From SCGC-AG-212-J23 sp036406675 (GTDB lineage Bacteria; Pseudomonadota; Gammaproteobacteria; Burkholderiales; SG8-39), in the NCBI GenBank assembly GCA_036406675.1, contig DASXAO010000020.1, positions 3,600 through 67,599 on the forward strand: a DNA stretch of 64,000 nt. The letters run 5' to 3'. The position numbers and the translations under genes were made by a program. The notes below the pieces were generated by a model, which was given only the letters and a program-made list of their open reading frames with translations, was not told where the DNA came from and searched no databases. The first letter of the stretch is position 1. Every line of letters starts with the position of its first letter. Below are positions 42,707 to 51,004 of this stretch, in pieces.

Positions 42707-42727
42707 TACCACTCCTCCTCGCTCGTT

Positions 42728-43783
42728 CTAGATTCTAGGCAGGCCGAACTGGGCTGCGAGCCAATCGGCGCTGCGGCTGCGGTATCGATAGGGCCGGTTG
42801 TTGGCATTGTGGCCGCCGTCCTCCACCATCAGGAGCTCCACCGGACCGGCCACGCTCCGTGCCAGCCGCTCGGCATGCGCGGCGGGCACCAGCCGGTCCT
42901 GGCGGCCGGCGACGATGAGGAGCGGGCACGCGATCTGTTTCGAACAATCCCTTAGGGTAAGCTCGGACGCGCGCTGCTTCGCCTCTGCCTGCGTCGCCGA
43001 ATGGCTGCGCGCGCGGAACGTGTCGCGCGTCAGCTCGGGCAGCGCGTCCCAGATCTCGGCCCATTCGAACGGGCCCGACAATGCGATGCACGCGCGGAAG
43101 CGCTTCTCGAACGCGGCGGCGCGCGGCGCGTAGTAGCCGCCGAGGCTCACGCCCCACATGGCCACGCGCTTCGCGTCCACGTCGCTCCTCTTCTCGATCC
43201 AGTCGACCACCACGCTCGCCGCGCGCTCGTAATCGCCGCAGATCGGAATCTCGTACTCGGCCTCGCCCTGCCCCGGTCCGTCGATGGCGAGCGTCGCGAT
43301 GCCGCGCGCAAGGAACGGCTCTTCGTAGGCGTGGAGCTCCTCCTTCGTCGAATCCAGGCCCGGCGCCATGACGAGCACCGGGCAGCGGCCGGCGTCGGGC
43401 TTCCTCAGCACGCCGACGTACGGCCCGATCGTCACGCGCTCGCCCGGCGGGCGCATGAGAGGCAGCGCGCTCGTATAGCACTCCACCGCCTTCTTGTGCG
43501 CCGCGCGCATCTGCAGCGGGTCCTGCACGAACACGAACTTCGCGAAGTGGTAGTACATCGCGGCGCGCACGAAGTGCTCGCCGGCGGAGAGGCGATGGCC
43601 GTCGCGCAGGGCCTCGGCGCCGAGCCCCTCGTGCAGCCTGGCGCGCGCCGACCAGGCGGCGCACCAGTCTTCCCAGCGCTCGATCGAGCCGGTGACTTCC
43701 TCGAAATCCGCCAGCACGACCCCGTTCGACACGAACCGCGGCGCCCAATGGGAGATGGCCGATGCAACGCGTGCGTCCTTCAT
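42728..43783 (-). CDS. alpha/beta hydrolase (FrsA/dienelactone-hydrolase-like)
   Basis: 351 residues. A helical N-terminal region (~110 residues, with GLGAEALRDGHRLSAGEHFV) precedes the hydrolase domain. The nucleophile elbow is MWGVSLGGYYAPRAAAFE. The acid region is VAGRQDRLVPAAHAERLA and the His end is EDGGHNANN. This layout resembles 2,6-dihydroxypseudooxynicotine hydrolase and FrsA-type enzymes that split carbon-carbon or ester bonds. It lies ~20 bp upstream of the Bug/TauE genes, probably one operon. Confidence 0.88.
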   Translation of the reverse strand: MKDARVASAISHWAPRFVSNGVVLADFEEVTGSIERWEDWCAAWSARARLHEGLGAEALRDGHRLSAGEHFVRAAMYYHFAKFVFVQDPLQMRAAHKKAVECYTSALPLMRPPGERVTIGPYVGVLRKPDAGRCPVLVMAPGLDSTKEELHAYEEPFLARGIATLAIDGPGQGEAEYEIPICGDYERAASVVVDWIEKRSDVDAKRVAMWGVSLGGYYAPRAAAFEKRFRACIALSGPFEWAEIWDALPELTRDTFRARSHSATQAEAKQRASELTLRDCSKQIACPLLIVAGRQDRLVPAAHAERLARSVAGPVELLMVEDGGHNANNRPYRYRSRSADWLAAQFGLPRI

Positions 43784-43798
43784 CCGGCCGATTGTCCC

Positions 43799-43832
43799 AA
43801 AAAAAGCCCGCGACTCGCGCCGCAGGCCTTTT
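43799..43832 (-). terminator. imperfect bidirectional terminator
   Basis: An A-run and AGCCCGCG pair imperfectly with CGCAGGCCTTTT across an ~10-nt loop. For the minus strand this follows the stop of the dehydrogenase-like gene (43854), and the A-run gives a U-tract in that RNA. Confidence 0.5.
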
Positions 43833-43853
43833 CAGGGCGAAACTGCTTGCTAA

Positions 43854-45692
43854 TCAATCATCGTCGTCATGGTCGTGGCCGTGGCCACGGCCGTCGTCGA
43901 CGCGGCTGATCTTCCAGATCGTGCCGGTGCCGGGAATCTGCACCAGCGGGGCGTCGGCCTGGCTGTCGATGCGCGAGCCCTCGTCGGAGTTGCCGGGGTC
44001 GCGCACGGCGCCATAGTCGACCAGATACGCCGCGCCGTCGGGCCCGAACCGGATGGTGGTCGGACGGTTGATGCCGCGGATCTGCATAACGAACGCCTGC
44101 TCGGTCTCGCCGTTGCACCGCGGCACGCCGTCAGTCGTATCACGCACCTGGTCCGACTGCCGGCAGTTGAACGCGAAGCGCAGCTGCGTCAGCTCGGTCG
44201 GCGAGTTGCCGTTGAAGTTCACCAGCTCGACGTCGTGCCCGGCCTCCGGTGTGCCGTTCGCCTGCGAAAAGCCGAAATCGCCTTCGCGGGAGAGCAGGAC
44301 GGCGCCCTTCTTCACGATGCCGCCGACGAACGAGTTCGGCACGAAGTCCAAGCCGACTGCCGCGACGTCCGCCGGCTCGAGCCCGAGCGGCGCTTTCGGC
44401 TGCTGCGGGAAGAAGGCGAGCACCGGCAACACCGGCTTCCCGGCGAAAAGCGCCGCATTGTCGTCCGCGGGGCTGCCCTTGGGATTGAACACCGACTGGG
44501 TCGAATCGAGGAAGCCGAAGCGGTCCGGCCAGCCGTGCCACTCGGGAGTGCCGTCCTTGTTCTGGCGCGCGACGCCGATGCGGTCCGGCGCGTTGTTGGT
44601 CGGCCGTGCGCCGCGCTCGTCCTCGCCGTTCTCGGAGTACATCAGATCGCCCTTCAGCGGGTGATCGGAAGGCGAGAAGCGGATGCCGTACGGATTGCGG
44701 AATCCCCATGCCACCGGCTCGATGTTGTTCTGCATCGTGGCCGCGCTGCCGAGCTTCGTGCGCAGGATTGCTCCGGTGCACATGCCCCGGCTGGTCGCGC
44801 CCTCGAACGCCGGCACCACCGCGCCCGGGCGCGCCACGCCGTGGTTCGAGTAGCCGCTCGATATGTCGCCGTCGCCCGAGTCCCAGACGTTCTGGCTGAG
44901 CGTGATCTGCTGGCAGGCGATCTCGTGCTGGTTTCCGCCGCCGCCGTTGTCGTGCCCGGTGACGCCGGAGTTGGTCGCCGAGCCCTGCGACCAGTAGACC
45001 CAGTTGTCCTTGACGAGAATCTGCTCGGTCGGGTGATCGCCGGTGGGCAGGCCTCTCACCATCGTGGTGATCGTTCCGGCGGGCAGCCCCACCTCCACGA
45101 TGCGCGAAGTGTTGTTGCCGCCGCCGCTGACCGCGCCGCGCACGCCCTGGTTGGAGTCGGTCGCGAAGAACCTGCCGCCCTGGAAGTCATGCTGGAACGC
45201 CAATCCGATCGCCGGGCCGTCGAGCTGGAATCCACCACCCGCGGCGGTCGGCTTGCCGAGCGGGCCGGCCACCTTGTGACCGTCCTGGTCGAATACCAGG
45301 ATGTCCGGAGTGAACGGATTCTTCGCGTCGAACTTGCTGATCTTCGGGCCGTTGACGTCGCCCGGCGTGACCGGCACCTTCGTGTTGTCGTTGCACTGGC
45401 TCGGCAGGCCGGTGCCCGACTCGAGCACGTAGGCCTTGAACCGGTCCTTGTTGCCGACGAACGCGATGTCGGTCGGCATGTTGAGGTCGCGCGCGAAGAC
45501 CTCGACCTTGAATCCCCTTGGCACGATGATGTCTTCGCCGTTCCCGGGGTTGTAGTGCGCCGTCTCGTTCGGACAGACGGGGTTCGACTTGCTTTGCGCC
45601 CACGCGGCGACCGGAACGGTCGCCATACCGGCCAGGGCGAGCCCGACCGCGATGCTCGACAGCTTCTGCTTAGGTGCTATTAAACGCTTCAT
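43854..45692 (-). CDS. exported PQQ-type sugar (sorbosone/glucose) dehydrogenase-like protein with His/Asp tail
   Basis: 612 residues. The signal peptide runs to about residue 32 (VPVAAWAQ). The GSDH-like beta-propeller starts IIVPRGFKVEVFARDLNMPT, contains AFQHDFQGGRFFATDSNQGV and WGFRNPYGIRFSPSDHPLKG, and ends AAYLVDYGAVRDPGN...GTIWKISR. Soluble PQQ sugar dehydrogenases have this fold; cofactor residues cannot be verified by eye. The last 14 residues are DDGRGHGHDHDDDD, a tail absent from usual members and shared in style with other proteins in this region. Confidence 0.82.
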   Translation of the reverse strand: MKRLIAPKQKLSSIAVGLALAGMATVPVAAWAQSKSNPVCPNETAHYNPGNGEDIIVPRGFKVEVFARDLNMPTDIAFVGNKDRFKAYVLESGTGLPSQCNDNTKVPVTPGDVNGPKISKFDAKNPFTPDILVFDQDGHKVAGPLGKPTAAGGGFQLDGPAIGLAFQHDFQGGRFFATDSNQGVRGAVSGGGNNTSRIVEVGLPAGTITTMVRGLPTGDHPTEQILVKDNWVYWSQGSATNSGVTGHDNGGGGNQHEIACQQITLSQNVWDSGDGDISSGYSNHGVARPGAVVPAFEGATSRGMCTGAILRTKLGSAATMQNNIEPVAWGFRNPYGIRFSPSDHPLKGDLMYSENGEDERGARPTNNAPDRIGVARQNKDGTPEWHGWPDRFGFLDSTQSVFNPKGSPADDNAALFAGKPVLPVLAFFPQQPKAPLGLEPADVAAVGLDFVPNSFVGGIVKKGAVLLSREGDFGFSQANGTPEAGHDVELVNFNGNSPTELTQLRFAFNCRQSDQVRDTTDGVPRCNGETEQAFVMQIRGINRPTTIRFGPDGAAYLVDYGAVRDPGNSDEGSRIDSQADAPLVQIPGTGTIWKISRVDDGRGHGHDHDDDD

Positions 45693-45801
45693 GACGCCTC
45701 CCGCCGCTTTGCGCGGCTATGGCGATTGGACCAATACGACTGCAACTGCCGATTGTTCTTATGTGCTGCTCAGGTCCCCCCTGAGCCCCTAAGTCAGTCG
45801 T

Positions 45802-45827
45802 CGCCCGTGCCGGAAGCGCGGCACGGG
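45802..45827 (-). terminator. possible terminator hairpin after the NHL-type gene
   Basis: A 9-bp stem GCCCGTGCC/GGCACGGGC (45802-45810 and 45819-45827) lies just downstream of the NHL-type gene. There is no clear U-tract, so it may instead be an mRNA-stabilising or Rho-assisted structure. Confidence 0.35.
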
Positions 45828-45850
45828 CGCAGGATCCTCAAGACTCTAGC

Positions 45851-46924
45851 TCAGTCGTCGTGACCTCCGTGTTCGAAGCCGAGCACGCGCGCACGGATGC
45901 GCGCGATAGTGTGCCGCTTCACTTGCGCGGCATACTGGCTGATGATCGACTGCTGGCCCACCACCGGGCGCAGGTCGAGCGAGAGATTTGTGATGTAGAT
46001 CCAGTCGCCGCTGCGCACGAGGCTCGCCGGGAAGAGCAGCCCGACCACCTTCCCGTCCTTGATACCGCCGAAGTCCCCGAGCTTGGAGATCGCCTTGCCG
46101 GTTTTGTCGACGACCACGATCTCGTCGGACTGGTTCGCGCATACCCAGACGTTGTCGTGCTTGTCCACGAACAAGCCATCGGCGCCGTTGATGCTGTTCG
46201 TGAAGACCGCCGGCGTGCCGGCCACACCGCCGTTGTTCGGAATGCGCACGATCGTGTCGTTCGCCGTATTGGCGACGAAAAGCGCGCTTTCGTCGCTATT
46301 GAACTGCAAACCGTTTGCCCCGAATGGCGGGAAGCCGTTCGGCTTCAGGGTCTGCGGCACCGGGTCGGCCGGCGGCGGAGGCGACGGCGCATCCTCCGCC
46401 CACACGATCGGCGTGCCGCCCGCGGGTCCCGTGCGATAGACACGGCCGGTAAAGGAGGCCGAAACGTACACGTTCCCCGCGTGATCGAACGTGAGCGCGT
46501 TGAGCCCGTCGCCCGCGGTCGCGGGCATGAACACGGTCGCCACGCCGGTAATGGGATTGACGTCGAGCACATTGCCGGCGCCGATATCGCACACCAGGAG
46601 CCTATGCGTGGTCGGATGGAAGTCCAGCCCGAGCAACGCCGAGCTAACCGGGGTCGCCGCGTTCGCCGGGGTCACCGGGATGGTGCGCTTGAACCGCCCG
46701 TCCTCATCGAACACGTAGATCTGTGCCTGGCCTGTTCCCGCGGGGTTGAACCCCGTGACGTAGACATCACCGCTGCGCGGTTCGACGGCAATGCCTTCGG
46801 GATTCAAGGCGCCCGGAGGAAGTGTGGCGAAGCGATCGACATCGCCGCGATCCCACGCGCCGGCGTTGAAGGCGACGAGGAACGAAGCGAGCAGGAATAA
46901 CGTTATGCGTGAAACCGCCGACAT
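45851..46924 (-). CDS. exported NHL/SMP-30-like beta-propeller protein with His/Asp end
   Basis: 357 residues from MSAVSRITLFLLASFLVAFN; the ATG has GGAGGAGA just upstream, so I prefer it to the longer open frame. The mature protein is a beta-propeller with repeated blocks: GALNPEGIAVEPRSGDVYVT, GLDFHPTTHRLLVCDIGAGN, NALTFDHAGNVYVSASFTG and GLFVDKHDNVWVCANQSDEI. Propellers of this class act as lactonases, bind ligands or serve as scaffolds; no metal triad was confirmed. It ends GFEHGGHDD, a short version of the tail seen in its neighbours. Confidence 0.8.
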   Translation of the reverse strand: MSAVSRITLFLLASFLVAFNAGAWDRGDVDRFATLPPGALNPEGIAVEPRSGDVYVTGFNPAGTGQAQIYVFDEDGRFKRTIPVTPANAATPVSSALLGLDFHPTTHRLLVCDIGAGNVLDVNPITGVATVFMPATAGDGLNALTFDHAGNVYVSASFTGRVYRTGPAGGTPIVWAEDAPSPPPPADPVPQTLKPNGFPPFGANGLQFNSDESALFVANTANDTIVRIPNNGGVAGTPAVFTNSINGADGLFVDKHDNVWVCANQSDEIVVVDKTGKAISKLGDFGGIKDGKVVGLLFPASLVRSGDWIYITNLSLDLRPVVGQQSIISQYAAQVKRHTIARIRARVLGFEHGGHDD

Positions 46925-47090
46925 GTCTCCTCCCCCGGAGATTTGGTTGAAACGAGTCTGTCTTGACTCGCTGTCCGATGTCAACGGTTGACACAGAGCG
47001 CCTTTAGGATCCTGTAACGGAAACGGAACACCGTGTCCGGCGTTGAGCGCCGTGTTTCGCAAGTCACGCAGGTCGGCATGAACCCAAAAA

Positions 47091-47114
47091 AAAGGGAGGC
47101 TTGCGCCTCCCTTT
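47091..47114 (-). terminator. Rho-independent terminator of the 47129-49363 gene
   Basis: Perfect 10-bp stem (47091-47100 with 47105-47114, AAAGGGAGGC/GCCTCCCTTT) and a TTGC loop. The preceding A-run at 47086-47093 gives a U-tract in minus-strand RNA. The sequence closely matches the terminator at 49477-49500. Confidence 0.9.
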
Positions 47115-47128
47115 CACGACCTCAAGAA

Positions 47129-49363
47129 CTAGTCGAACACGATCCAGGTATCTTCAAGATCCTGCTGCTCGCGTCCGCGCTTCGACCAGTCGCAAACGCC
47201 GCCCGGGAAGATCGCGTTCAGCCGGTCCCACTGCGCGGTCGTAAACGCCACCGCATAGTCGCGGCGGCTCACCGGCTTCAGCTGGCACTTGATGATGTCG
47301 GCCGCGATGTCCGCGCCGGCGACCTCGCGCGGGAACGAGTTGGTCGGGTAGAGTTGGTTGCAGGGAGTGGAACGCTGCTGTTCCCGGACCTGCGTCTCGG
47401 CGATGAAGACCGGCGTCGCCGCGCCCGTATAGCAGCCCTCCTGCAGGTCGGCGGGCTTGTTGCGGACCACCTTCTCGATCTGCGGCATATGCCGGCTGTC
47501 GGCCTTGATCGCGGTGATCCAGCGGTCCATCTTCAACTGCGCCTCACGCAGGAGCGGGTTGGCGCCGTTGTACAGGCCGAAGCGGTTGTCGTTCACCACC
47601 ATCACCTGGTTGTCGTGCCGGCCGTTGGCCTTGTCCAGGCGTTTGCGCATCGAGAACGAGTGGTAGCGCACATGGATGTCGCCGCCGGGCAGCACGTCGT
47701 TGTAGTCGCGGAAATCGATGATCGGGATCTCGGACAGGCCGCCGCCGCCGTTGGTGAGCCGCCCGGTGCGGTACGCGGCGCGCGCGGCGAGGAGATCGGC
47801 CTCGGTGCGCTTCGGCACGATGGTCGCGTCCTTGTCGAAGCCGCCGATCTTCTCGTTGAGATCGAGGAACTGCTCGACGCTGATCGTGCCGTCGTTCAGG
47901 GTCTTCAGCCCATACTGGATGCCGACGTTGTCGAGCGGCCGGCGGGCGAAGCCGGTGGCCGGATCGCGGCCGTAGACGTTCACCGTGTGGTCGTACACCG
48001 TGCAGCGCACGCCGGTCGGGTTGCTGGCCGGATCATAGCGCTGCGCGACCGGCACCGAGGCGCAGCTCGTCGTGGCCGGCTTCGGGTCGATGCGATGCGC
48101 GCCGACCTCCACGTTCGGCGCCGTGGCGTACTGCAGGAAGCCCGTGACGCGGCGCTTCTGCTCGTCGGTCCAGCCCATCGCCGCCGCGCGCGCCGTGAAA
48201 TAGTCGTCCAGCAGCCACGAGTCGGTGATGAAGTTGATGGTGGCGAAGCCGACTTCCGGGAACGAGCAGCCCGGGATGATGCCGTCGAGGAGCCCGGGGT
48301 AGTTGTCGGTGATCTGGTGCTGCTGGTAGGAACCGCCCGAGCAGCCGAAGCCCTGCGTGTGCGCCGGCGGCCCGTAGGCCTCGATGAAGCGCTCCTTCAC
48401 CATCATCATCGACTCGGCGGTGGTGAGGTCGTTGCAGTTGTTGCCGAACACGTTGAGCGACGACGAAGCGACCGCGTAGCCGCTCGAGAGCTGGAAGGTG
48501 TCGGTGACGCCGCCGGTGCTCCGGCCCTGCTGGTACCAGCCGCCGATGCAGCCGCCGCCGAAGGTATAGATGAGCCGCTTATTCCAGTTGGCCGGCGGAT
48601 TGCTCCAGCTTGGCTGCGTTTCCTTCAGCGGGTCGTGCAGCACCGCCGTCTGGTAGATCGCGCGGTTCACCGTGCCGGTCTCGATGCGCACGATGTAGGG
48701 CACCGTCTTGCCTTGCGTGGTGGTCGCCATCTGCATGTCGGCCGGATAGGCCGTGGCGCCGGCGGGCCAGCGCGTCAGATTGTTGCCCGTGCCGTTCGCG
48801 GTCGACTTGTAGAAGTAGTCGACGCGACGGGCGATCGAGCAGTTCTCGTCGAGCGGCGCGCCGAGATTGCCGGCGCCGCCCGGCAGGTTGAAGTTCTGCG
48901 TGTCGCAGCGGAACGGCTGCTCGTGCGGGCCCGAGAACACCGGGCCTTCGATCGGGAAGTTGACCAGCTTCAGCTCCGCCTCCGAGCCGCGGCCGTGACG
49001 CTTGCCGTCGACCTCGAGGCGGTTTTCGCCGAGGCGCAGCCCCGCCACGAGACCGGTCAGCGTGCGCGCCGCCGCGTCCGCCGTGAAGGCGCCGGTAATG
49101 TCGGCGTTGTTCAGCTCGACGCGAACGTCGCTCACGCTCACCTGCTTCTTCTTCACCGTGACTCGCACGAGCGCGTCACCGCCCGAGATCATGTCCGGCC
49201 GGCCGGACAGCACTTCGATGCTGAAGTCGCGGTCGCCGTGGTGGCGATGCCAGTAGCCGCCGCGGCCGCGGTCGTCGTCGTCATCATGGGCATAGGCGCA
49301 CAGCGCCGCCACCGAAAAGAGCACCGCCGCGGCGCAGCGCAGCCGACTGCGTGAAAGACTCAT
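47129..49363 (-). CDS. exported DUF6351-like alpha/beta hydrolase with N-terminal His/Asp-rich segment
   Basis: 744 residues with GGAGG upstream of the ATG. Signal peptide to about residue 25, then a charged segment AHDDDDDRGRGGYWHRHHGD (25-44) directly at the mature N-terminus. An Ig-like module follows (VLSGRPDMISGGDALVRVTV). The hydrolase part has LIYTFGGGCIGGWYQQG (oxyanion region) and the nucleophile elbow GFGCSGGSYQQHQ (Ser342 in GxSxG), then PGLLDGIIPGCSFPE. Tannase or esterase-like chemistry is possible; no substrate is known to me. A strong terminator follows. Confidence 0.82.
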   Translation of the reverse strand: MSLSRSRLRCAAAVLFSVAALCAYAHDDDDDRGRGGYWHRHHGDRDFSIEVLSGRPDMISGGDALVRVTVKKKQVSVSDVRVELNNADITGAFTADAAARTLTGLVAGLRLGENRLEVDGKRHGRGSEAELKLVNFPIEGPVFSGPHEQPFRCDTQNFNLPGGAGNLGAPLDENCSIARRVDYFYKSTANGTGNNLTRWPAGATAYPADMQMATTTQGKTVPYIVRIETGTVNRAIYQTAVLHDPLKETQPSWSNPPANWNKRLIYTFGGGCIGGWYQQGRSTGGVTDTFQLSSGYAVASSSLNVFGNNCNDLTTAESMMMVKERFIEAYGPPAHTQGFGCSGGSYQQHQITDNYPGLLDGIIPGCSFPEVGFATINFITDSWLLDDYFTARAAAMGWTDEQKRRVTGFLQYATAPNVEVGAHRIDPKPATTSCASVPVAQRYDPASNPTGVRCTVYDHTVNVYGRDPATGFARRPLDNVGIQYGLKTLNDGTISVEQFLDLNEKIGGFDKDATIVPKRTEADLLAARAAYRTGRLTNGGGGLSEIPIIDFRDYNDVLPGGDIHVRYHSFSMRKRLDKANGRHDNQVMVVNDNRFGLYNGANPLLREAQLKMDRWITAIKADSRHMPQIEKVVRNKPADLQEGCYTGAATPVFIAETQVREQQRSTPCNQLYPTNSFPREVAGADIAADIIKCQLKPVSRRDYAVAFTTAQWDRLNAIFPGGVCDWSKRGREQQDLEDTWIVFD

Positions 49364-49476
49364 TGGTCATCCTCCGTTGTAAGTACTTGTTCGGATCTTC
49401 ATGAAAGCAGAAAACGGCGCCGGCATTGATTCGGCGTAGTTCTCAAGCTGCGCGTGCGGGTCATGAATCCAAAAAA

Positions 49477-49500
49477 AAGGGAGGCCATGCGGCCTCCCTT
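49477..49500 (-). terminator. Rho-independent terminator of the metallo-beta-lactamase-fold gene
   Basis: Perfect 10-bp stem (49477-49486 with 49491-49500, AAGGGAGGCC/GGCCTCCCTT) with ATGC loop and an A8 run for the U-tract. The flank CATGAATCCAAAAAAAAGGG is nearly the same as at the 47091 terminator (CATGAACCCAAAAAAAAGGG). Confidence 0.9.
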
Positions 49501-49551
49501 GCATGGCGGCGTGCATCGGCGAGCGCCGCTGCGCGCCGCAGGGGGACGAAG

Positions 49552-50979
49552 CTATCGGCACATGGCGGGAATCCGGGAGGACTTGCCGCGCTCCTGCCAG
49601 CGCTCGTCATCGGGGTCGAAGACCTGCGGGACCAGGAAGTCGTTCGGGTCGACCTGCAGGCGGAACTCCGGCCACTCGCTCTGCGGGAAACCCATGTTGG
49701 TGGCGGTCTCGCGCCAGTTGATCTTGTGGTAGAGCGCCGAGCCGCGCTGCGCGACGTCGGTGAGGTGCCCGGGGTAATACACCTTCGGCTTGAGGTGCTG
49801 GATCACCTTGATGATGTCGCGCTGCTGGTTGTTGGTCGCGCCGAGGCTCACGATCGAGCCGAAGAGAACGTCGGTGCTCGGCAGCCGGTCCATCAGGTCG
49901 TAGAGGCTCGCGCCGATCCTGCGCGCGAGGTCGAGCGTCGCCGGCGGCGTCGCCGGGTCGGTGAACTGCTGCAGCGTCACCAGCCCCGGATCGGTGCCGA
50001 TGCCCTCCGTCGCCGGCCCCGCGGAATTGAGCCAGGTGAACGTGAAGTTGCTGCCGTCGCGCAGGATGAACTGGTAGAAGATCGTGATCGCCCCGCCGTT
50101 GATTCCCGGCGGGCTGCCGAAGCCGCTGGTGCGAAGGTCGATCTGTCCGGGCTGCGGCGGGTTGCCCGGGAAGAGCGTGGGCAGCGTCGGGAACATCGCC
50201 GGGAACGTGGTCGCCGGCGGCGGCGTGGTGATGACGCGCCCCGCATAGCGCGGGTCGGTCAGGTTGTTGAGCGGCGTGTGCGGGAAGCTGGGATCGACCG
50301 GCGCCGTGCCGGAATGGATGAACTTGAACGCCAGGATGCACGCGTGCGGATCGAGCTGGTGCAGGCGCGTCGCCTTCGACTGGTTGGTCGCCTCGTCGAA
50401 CTGACCCGGGCGCGACCCGGCCGGCACGACGTCGACGCACTTCACCGGATCGCCGTTCGGGATGATCTTGGCGCCGCCGTTGATCGCGTTCGGATCGTTG
50501 AACATCCGCTGCACGTCGAGCTGCATCACCTGGCAGGTCTCCGCCGATGCATAGATCGTCGCGTTGGCCCACTTGGCGATGTAGGCGGCATTGTCGGCAT
50601 GGTCGCCGTGGCCGTGGCCGAGGAAGATCGCCTCGGGACGCGCGTCGGCCGCGTCCTTGGGCAGGAACGGCGTATACCGCGTGTCGATGCCGGCCGGCTG
50701 GAGCTCGGGGCGGCTGATGTAGCTGTCGAGCATGAACACGCGGCCCTTGAGCGAGACCATGTAGGTGGTGTTCGTGGCCCAGGCCAGGATCACCTTGTCC
50801 TTCTTCACCTGGCCGCGCTCGTCCACGTTCTCCACGCCGAAGAATTTCTGGCGCGCCTTGACCAGCGCCGGGTCCGCCGGCTTGAAGTGGTCGTCGTCTC
50901 CGTCGTGCGCCCCGGCGCAGAAGGCGAAGGACGACAGGGCCGCTGCAAGCGCGACCGAAAGCAGTTTCCCGAGTTTCAT
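49552..50979 (-). CDS. exported metallo-beta-lactamase-fold hydrolase with Asp/His-rich mature N-terminus
   Basis: 475 residues from MKLGKLLSVALAAALSSFAF; the upstream open frame comes from the tail-coding region of the neighbour. After the signal peptide the mature protein starts AHDGDDDHFKPADP. The dinuclear zinc motif is FLGHGHGDHADNAAYIAK (HxHxDH at 122-127), and a later GSIVSLGATNNQQRD and KVYYPGHLTDVA supplies further His ligands. Members hydrolyse lactones, thioesters, sulfates or phosphonates; the substrate is unknown. It follows a DUF6351-like gene by 25 bp, probably co-transcribed. Confidence 0.85.
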   Translation of the reverse strand: MKLGKLLSVALAAALSSFAFCAGAHDGDDDHFKPADPALVKARQKFFGVENVDERGQVKKDKVILAWATNTTYMVSLKGRVFMLDSYISRPELQPAGIDTRYTPFLPKDAADARPEAIFLGHGHGDHADNAAYIAKWANATIYASAETCQVMQLDVQRMFNDPNAINGGAKIIPNGDPVKCVDVVPAGSRPGQFDEATNQSKATRLHQLDPHACILAFKFIHSGTAPVDPSFPHTPLNNLTDPRYAGRVITTPPPATTFPAMFPTLPTLFPGNPPQPGQIDLRTSGFGSPPGINGGAITIFYQFILRDGSNFTFTWLNSAGPATEGIGTDPGLVTLQQFTDPATPPATLDLARRIGASLYDLMDRLPSTDVLFGSIVSLGATNNQQRDIIKVIQHLKPKVYYPGHLTDVAQRGSALYHKINWRETATNMGFPQSEWPEFRLQVDPNDFLVPQVFDPDDERWQERGKSSRIPAMCR

Positions 50980-51004
50980 CAATTCCCCCTTCGGTAGGTG
51001 AACA

